Assembly: GCA_019689615.1 (NCBI GenBank)
Contig: JADGHD010000203.1
Location: 1 to 8,063 of the forward strand
Direction: 5' to 3'
DNA from: Frankia sp.
GTDB lineage: Bacteria > Actinomycetota > Actinomycetes > Frankiales > Frankiaceae
Length of the DNA: 8,063 bases
The notes below the pieces were generated by a model. It saw nothing but the letters and a program-made list of their open reading frames with translations. It did not search any database and had not been told where the DNA came from. Of this stretch, positions 7,032 through 8,063 are shown one piece after another. How positions within the stretch are numbered: position 1 is the stretch's first letter; every line of letters begins with the position of its first letter. The translations under genes were made by a program, and so were the position numbers.

Positions 7032-7056
7032 GCCCTATTTCCCGGGCGCCGTCGAA
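7027..7056 (-). promoter_or_regulatory. Predicted sufR/suf operon promoter
   Basis: TTCGAC (7051-7056, -35 like) and CACACT (7027-7032, -10 like, with the key A at -11 and T at -7) are 18 bases apart. Transcription would begin at or next to 7020, the first base of the sufR GTG, giving a leaderless mRNA. The AT-containing AAATAG stretch around 7035-7040 offers an alternative -10 position with a slightly earlier start. Neither has been tested. Confidence 0.45.
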
Positions 7057-7130
7057 CGGGGTCCCCGCCGGGCGCGCCCGACCGGCTCCGAGCGTGACCA
7101 CCCGGTCGCGGTCCGCCGGACGTACCGGTG

Positions 7131-7136
7131 CACACT
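7131..7136 (+). promoter_or_regulatory. Possible -10 box of lipoprotein gene
   Basis: CACACT lies exactly six bases before the ATG at 7143, so transcription could start on that ATG. There is no Shine-Dalgarno sequence before either ATG, which fits leaderless expression. I see no good -35 element at the right distance, so the call is weak. Confidence 0.3.
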
Positions 7137-7142
7137 TGCCCG

Positions 7143-7871
7143 ATGCGGATGTCTCGCGGACAGCACGGACGTCGCGCCCCCCGGCGCGGCCGGCTGGCGG
7201 CACTCCTCGCCGCCGCGGCCGCCGTGGCCGGCCTGCTGGCGGGCTGCGGCGGATCGGACAGCAGCGGATCGGAAAGCAACGGCCTGGCCGCGGCGCCGGC
7301 GGCCGAGGTCGGCAGCCGCTCACTGGACGCGCTGCGCGCCGCCGGCAGCGTCCACGTCATCGGGCGGCTGACCAGCACCAGCAACGGCGACGACATCAGC
7401 TGGGACCTGGTCATGGCCGGCGACCGGACCCGCGGCACGTTCACCGACAACTCCCACCGCCTCGAGGTCATCAGGGTCGGCCAGGACACCTACATCCAGG
7501 GCGACCGGGCGTACTACGTCGACATCGGCGAGAGCGACGCCGCCGACCTGCTCGCCGACACCTGGGTCCGGCTCACCCCGCAGCAGGCCGACCAGTACCG
7601 CTTCCTCACGATCGACGGGCTGGCGCTCTCGCTCGGCGAGTACCTGGCCGCCATGACCGGGTCGGTCACCTCGGCCGAGCTGGACGGGCAGGCCGCGGTC
7701 CAGGCCAGCGGCGGCGGGATCGTCCTGTACGCCGCCGAGCGGGGCGACCCGCTGCCGCTGCTGATCGAGCTGTCGGGCACGGACAACGGCCGGATCGAGT
7801 TCACCGAGTACGGGTCGAGCCTCGAGGTCGAGGCGCCGGCGGAGTGGGTCGACCTGGCGCAGCTCGGCTAG
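7143..7871 (+). CDS. Secreted lipoprotein, LppX/LprG-like family candidate
   Basis: The 242-residue product has a lipoprotein signal peptide: an arginine-rich start (RRAPRRGR), an alanine/leucine core (19-33), and a lipobox LAGC with the lipidated Cys35. A short Ser/Gly linker (36-46) follows. The mature part has an AAGSVHVIGRLTS segment near residue 67, a beta-rich stretch (GTFTDNSHRLEVIRVGQDTY) and a YRFLTIDGLALSLGEYL segment. This pattern resembles the actinobacterial LppX/LprAFG-type lipoproteins, beta-sheet half-barrels that bind lipids at the membrane, but I cannot confirm membership by eye. The ATG at 7143 is preferred. ATG 7149 and GTG 7128 are in frame, and no ribosome binding site decides between them. 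It is transcribed away from sufR, and nothing links it to cluster assembly. Confidence 0.85.
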   Translation: MRMSRGQHGRRAPRRGRLAALLAAAAAVAGLLAGCGGSDSSGSESNGLAAAPAAEVGSRSLDALRAAGSVHVIGRLTSTSNGDDISWDLVMAGDRTRGTFTDNSHRLEVIRVGQDTYIQGDRAYYVDIGESDAADLLADTWVRLTPQQADQYRFLTIDGLALSLGEYLAAMTGSVTSAELDGQAAVQASGGGIVLYAAERGDPLPLLIELSGTDNGRIEFTEYGSSLEVEAPAEWVDLAQLG

Positions 7872-7883
7872 CCCCGCAGCGGC

Positions 7884-7909
7884 GGCCCGCGGTCGGCTAC
7901 TCGCGGGCC
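7884..7909. terminator. Stem-loop between convergent genes, likely terminator
   Basis: GGCCCGCG (7884-7891) and CGCGGGCC (7902-7909) form a perfect 8-bp GC stem with a 10-base loop. It begins 13 bases after the lipoprotein stop and overlaps the last codons and stop of the minus-strand kinase. It lacks a T-run, as is common for terminators in high-GC actinobacteria. The position between two converging genes supports a bidirectional terminator, but the GC-rich background makes chance stems common. Confidence 0.4.
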
Positions 7910-8001
7910 CAGTCGCGGGAGCGGTCGAGGGCGCGCAGCCAGTCCGCGTAGAGCCGGTCCCGCTCGGCCGCGGGCATCCTGGGCTGGTAGCGGACGGCCC
8001 G
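7897..8001 (-). CDS. glpK: C-terminus of an FGGY-family kinase, probably glycerol kinase (partial)
   Basis: A minus-strand frame enters from the right edge and ends with TAG at 7897-7899. Its last readable 34 residues include YQPRMPAAERDRLYADWLRA, followed by LDRSRDWARE at the end. The pattern F/Y-x-P-x-M, E-R-x-x-x-Y-x-x-W-x-x-A and a final W near the C-terminus is that of glycerol kinases (compare the end of the E. coli enzyme, ...RYAGWKKAVKRAMAWEE...). Glycerol kinase makes glycerol 3-phosphate from glycerol and ATP. Only the tail is present, and upstream of 8001 the sequence becomes a G/C homopolymer tract that cannot be trusted. Another FGGY sugar kinase is possible. The gene symbol is tentative. 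Confidence 0.55.
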   Translation of the reverse strand, partial: RAVRYQPRMPAAERDRLYADWLRALDRSRDWARE

Positions 8002-8063
8002 GGGGGGGGGGGGGCCCCGCCCCCCCCCCGCCCCCCGGCCCCCCCCCGGGCCGGCGCCCCCCC
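7995..8063. other. G/C-only homopolymeric tail, probably sequencing artefact
   Basis: The last 69 bases contain no A or T. They begin with a run of 14 G (8001-8014), followed by long C runs broken by single Gs. This interrupts a conserved kinase reading frame where ordinary codons should continue. It looks like low-quality sequence at a contig end, not a biological repeat. Confidence 0.8.

Noticed and set aside
7021..7323. N-terminal extension of SufR upstream of the GTG at 7020
   Set aside because: The extension is Pro/Arg-rich, unlike the family, and would cross the predicted operator, the promoter and the divergent lipoprotein gene.
6421..7951. Overlapping plus-strand frames opposite sufR and out of frame with the lipoprotein
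   Set aside because: Composition is Arg/Pro/Gly-rich. The alternatives, sufR and the lipoprotein, have clear motifs and a signal peptide.
7995..8063. Possible G-quadruplex or repeat element in the G/C tract
   Set aside because: It sits at the window edge within a conserved reading frame and has a pattern typical of poor base calls, so artefact is the simpler explanation.
1..8063. tRNA, rRNA, CRISPR, insertion sequence or integrase attachment site
   Set aside because: I saw no cloverleaf, regular spaced repeats, terminal inverted repeats or transposase motifs on either strand.

Overview
The window comes from a very GC-rich actinobacterium. The evidence is the strong G/C third-position bias, GTG starts, and an iron-sulfur operon in the actinobacterial order sufR-sufB-sufD-sufC-sufS-sufU-sufT. 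An extra small Rieske gene sits between sufD and sufC, as I recall from Frankia- and Streptomyces-type genomes. The genus cannot be fixed from the sequence alone.

Layout: bases 1-223 hold no gene I can support, only an AT-rich patch and small repeats. Bases 224-7020 are one compact minus-strand operon, read right to left: sufR (4Fe-4S repressor), sufB, sufD, a Rieske ferredoxin-like gene, sufC (ATPase), sufS (cysteine desulfurase), sufU (Zn-dependent sulfur acceptor) and sufT (MIP18/DUF59). Every one of the seven junctions is a stop/start overlap (ATGA, GTGA or TGATG), so the eight genes are very probably one translationally coupled mRNA. Bases 7021-7142 are a divergent control region. A plus-strand gene for a small lipoprotein follows (7143-7871). 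It converges, across a 25-bp gap with a perfect 8-bp stem-loop, on the 3' end of a minus-strand sugar kinase, most likely glycerol kinase. That kinase runs into a G/C-only homopolymeric tail at the right edge, which looks like failed sequence.

How the genes work together: SufS takes sulfur from cysteine and passes it to SufU, which delivers it to the SufBCD scaffold, where SufC hydrolyses ATP and the cluster is built. SufT probably helps cluster maturation or transfer. The Rieske protein may supply electrons, but its role is unknown. SufR, carrying its own cluster, should repress the operon when clusters are sufficient.

The best regulatory signal is an exact match to ACACT-N5-TGTGA, the SufR site I recall from Mycobacterium tuberculosis. 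It lies on top of the predicted -10 box and the GTG start of sufR, implying a leaderless, autoregulated transcript. I see no wholly novel system. The window is a well-preserved housekeeping Suf operon with a few details worth checking.
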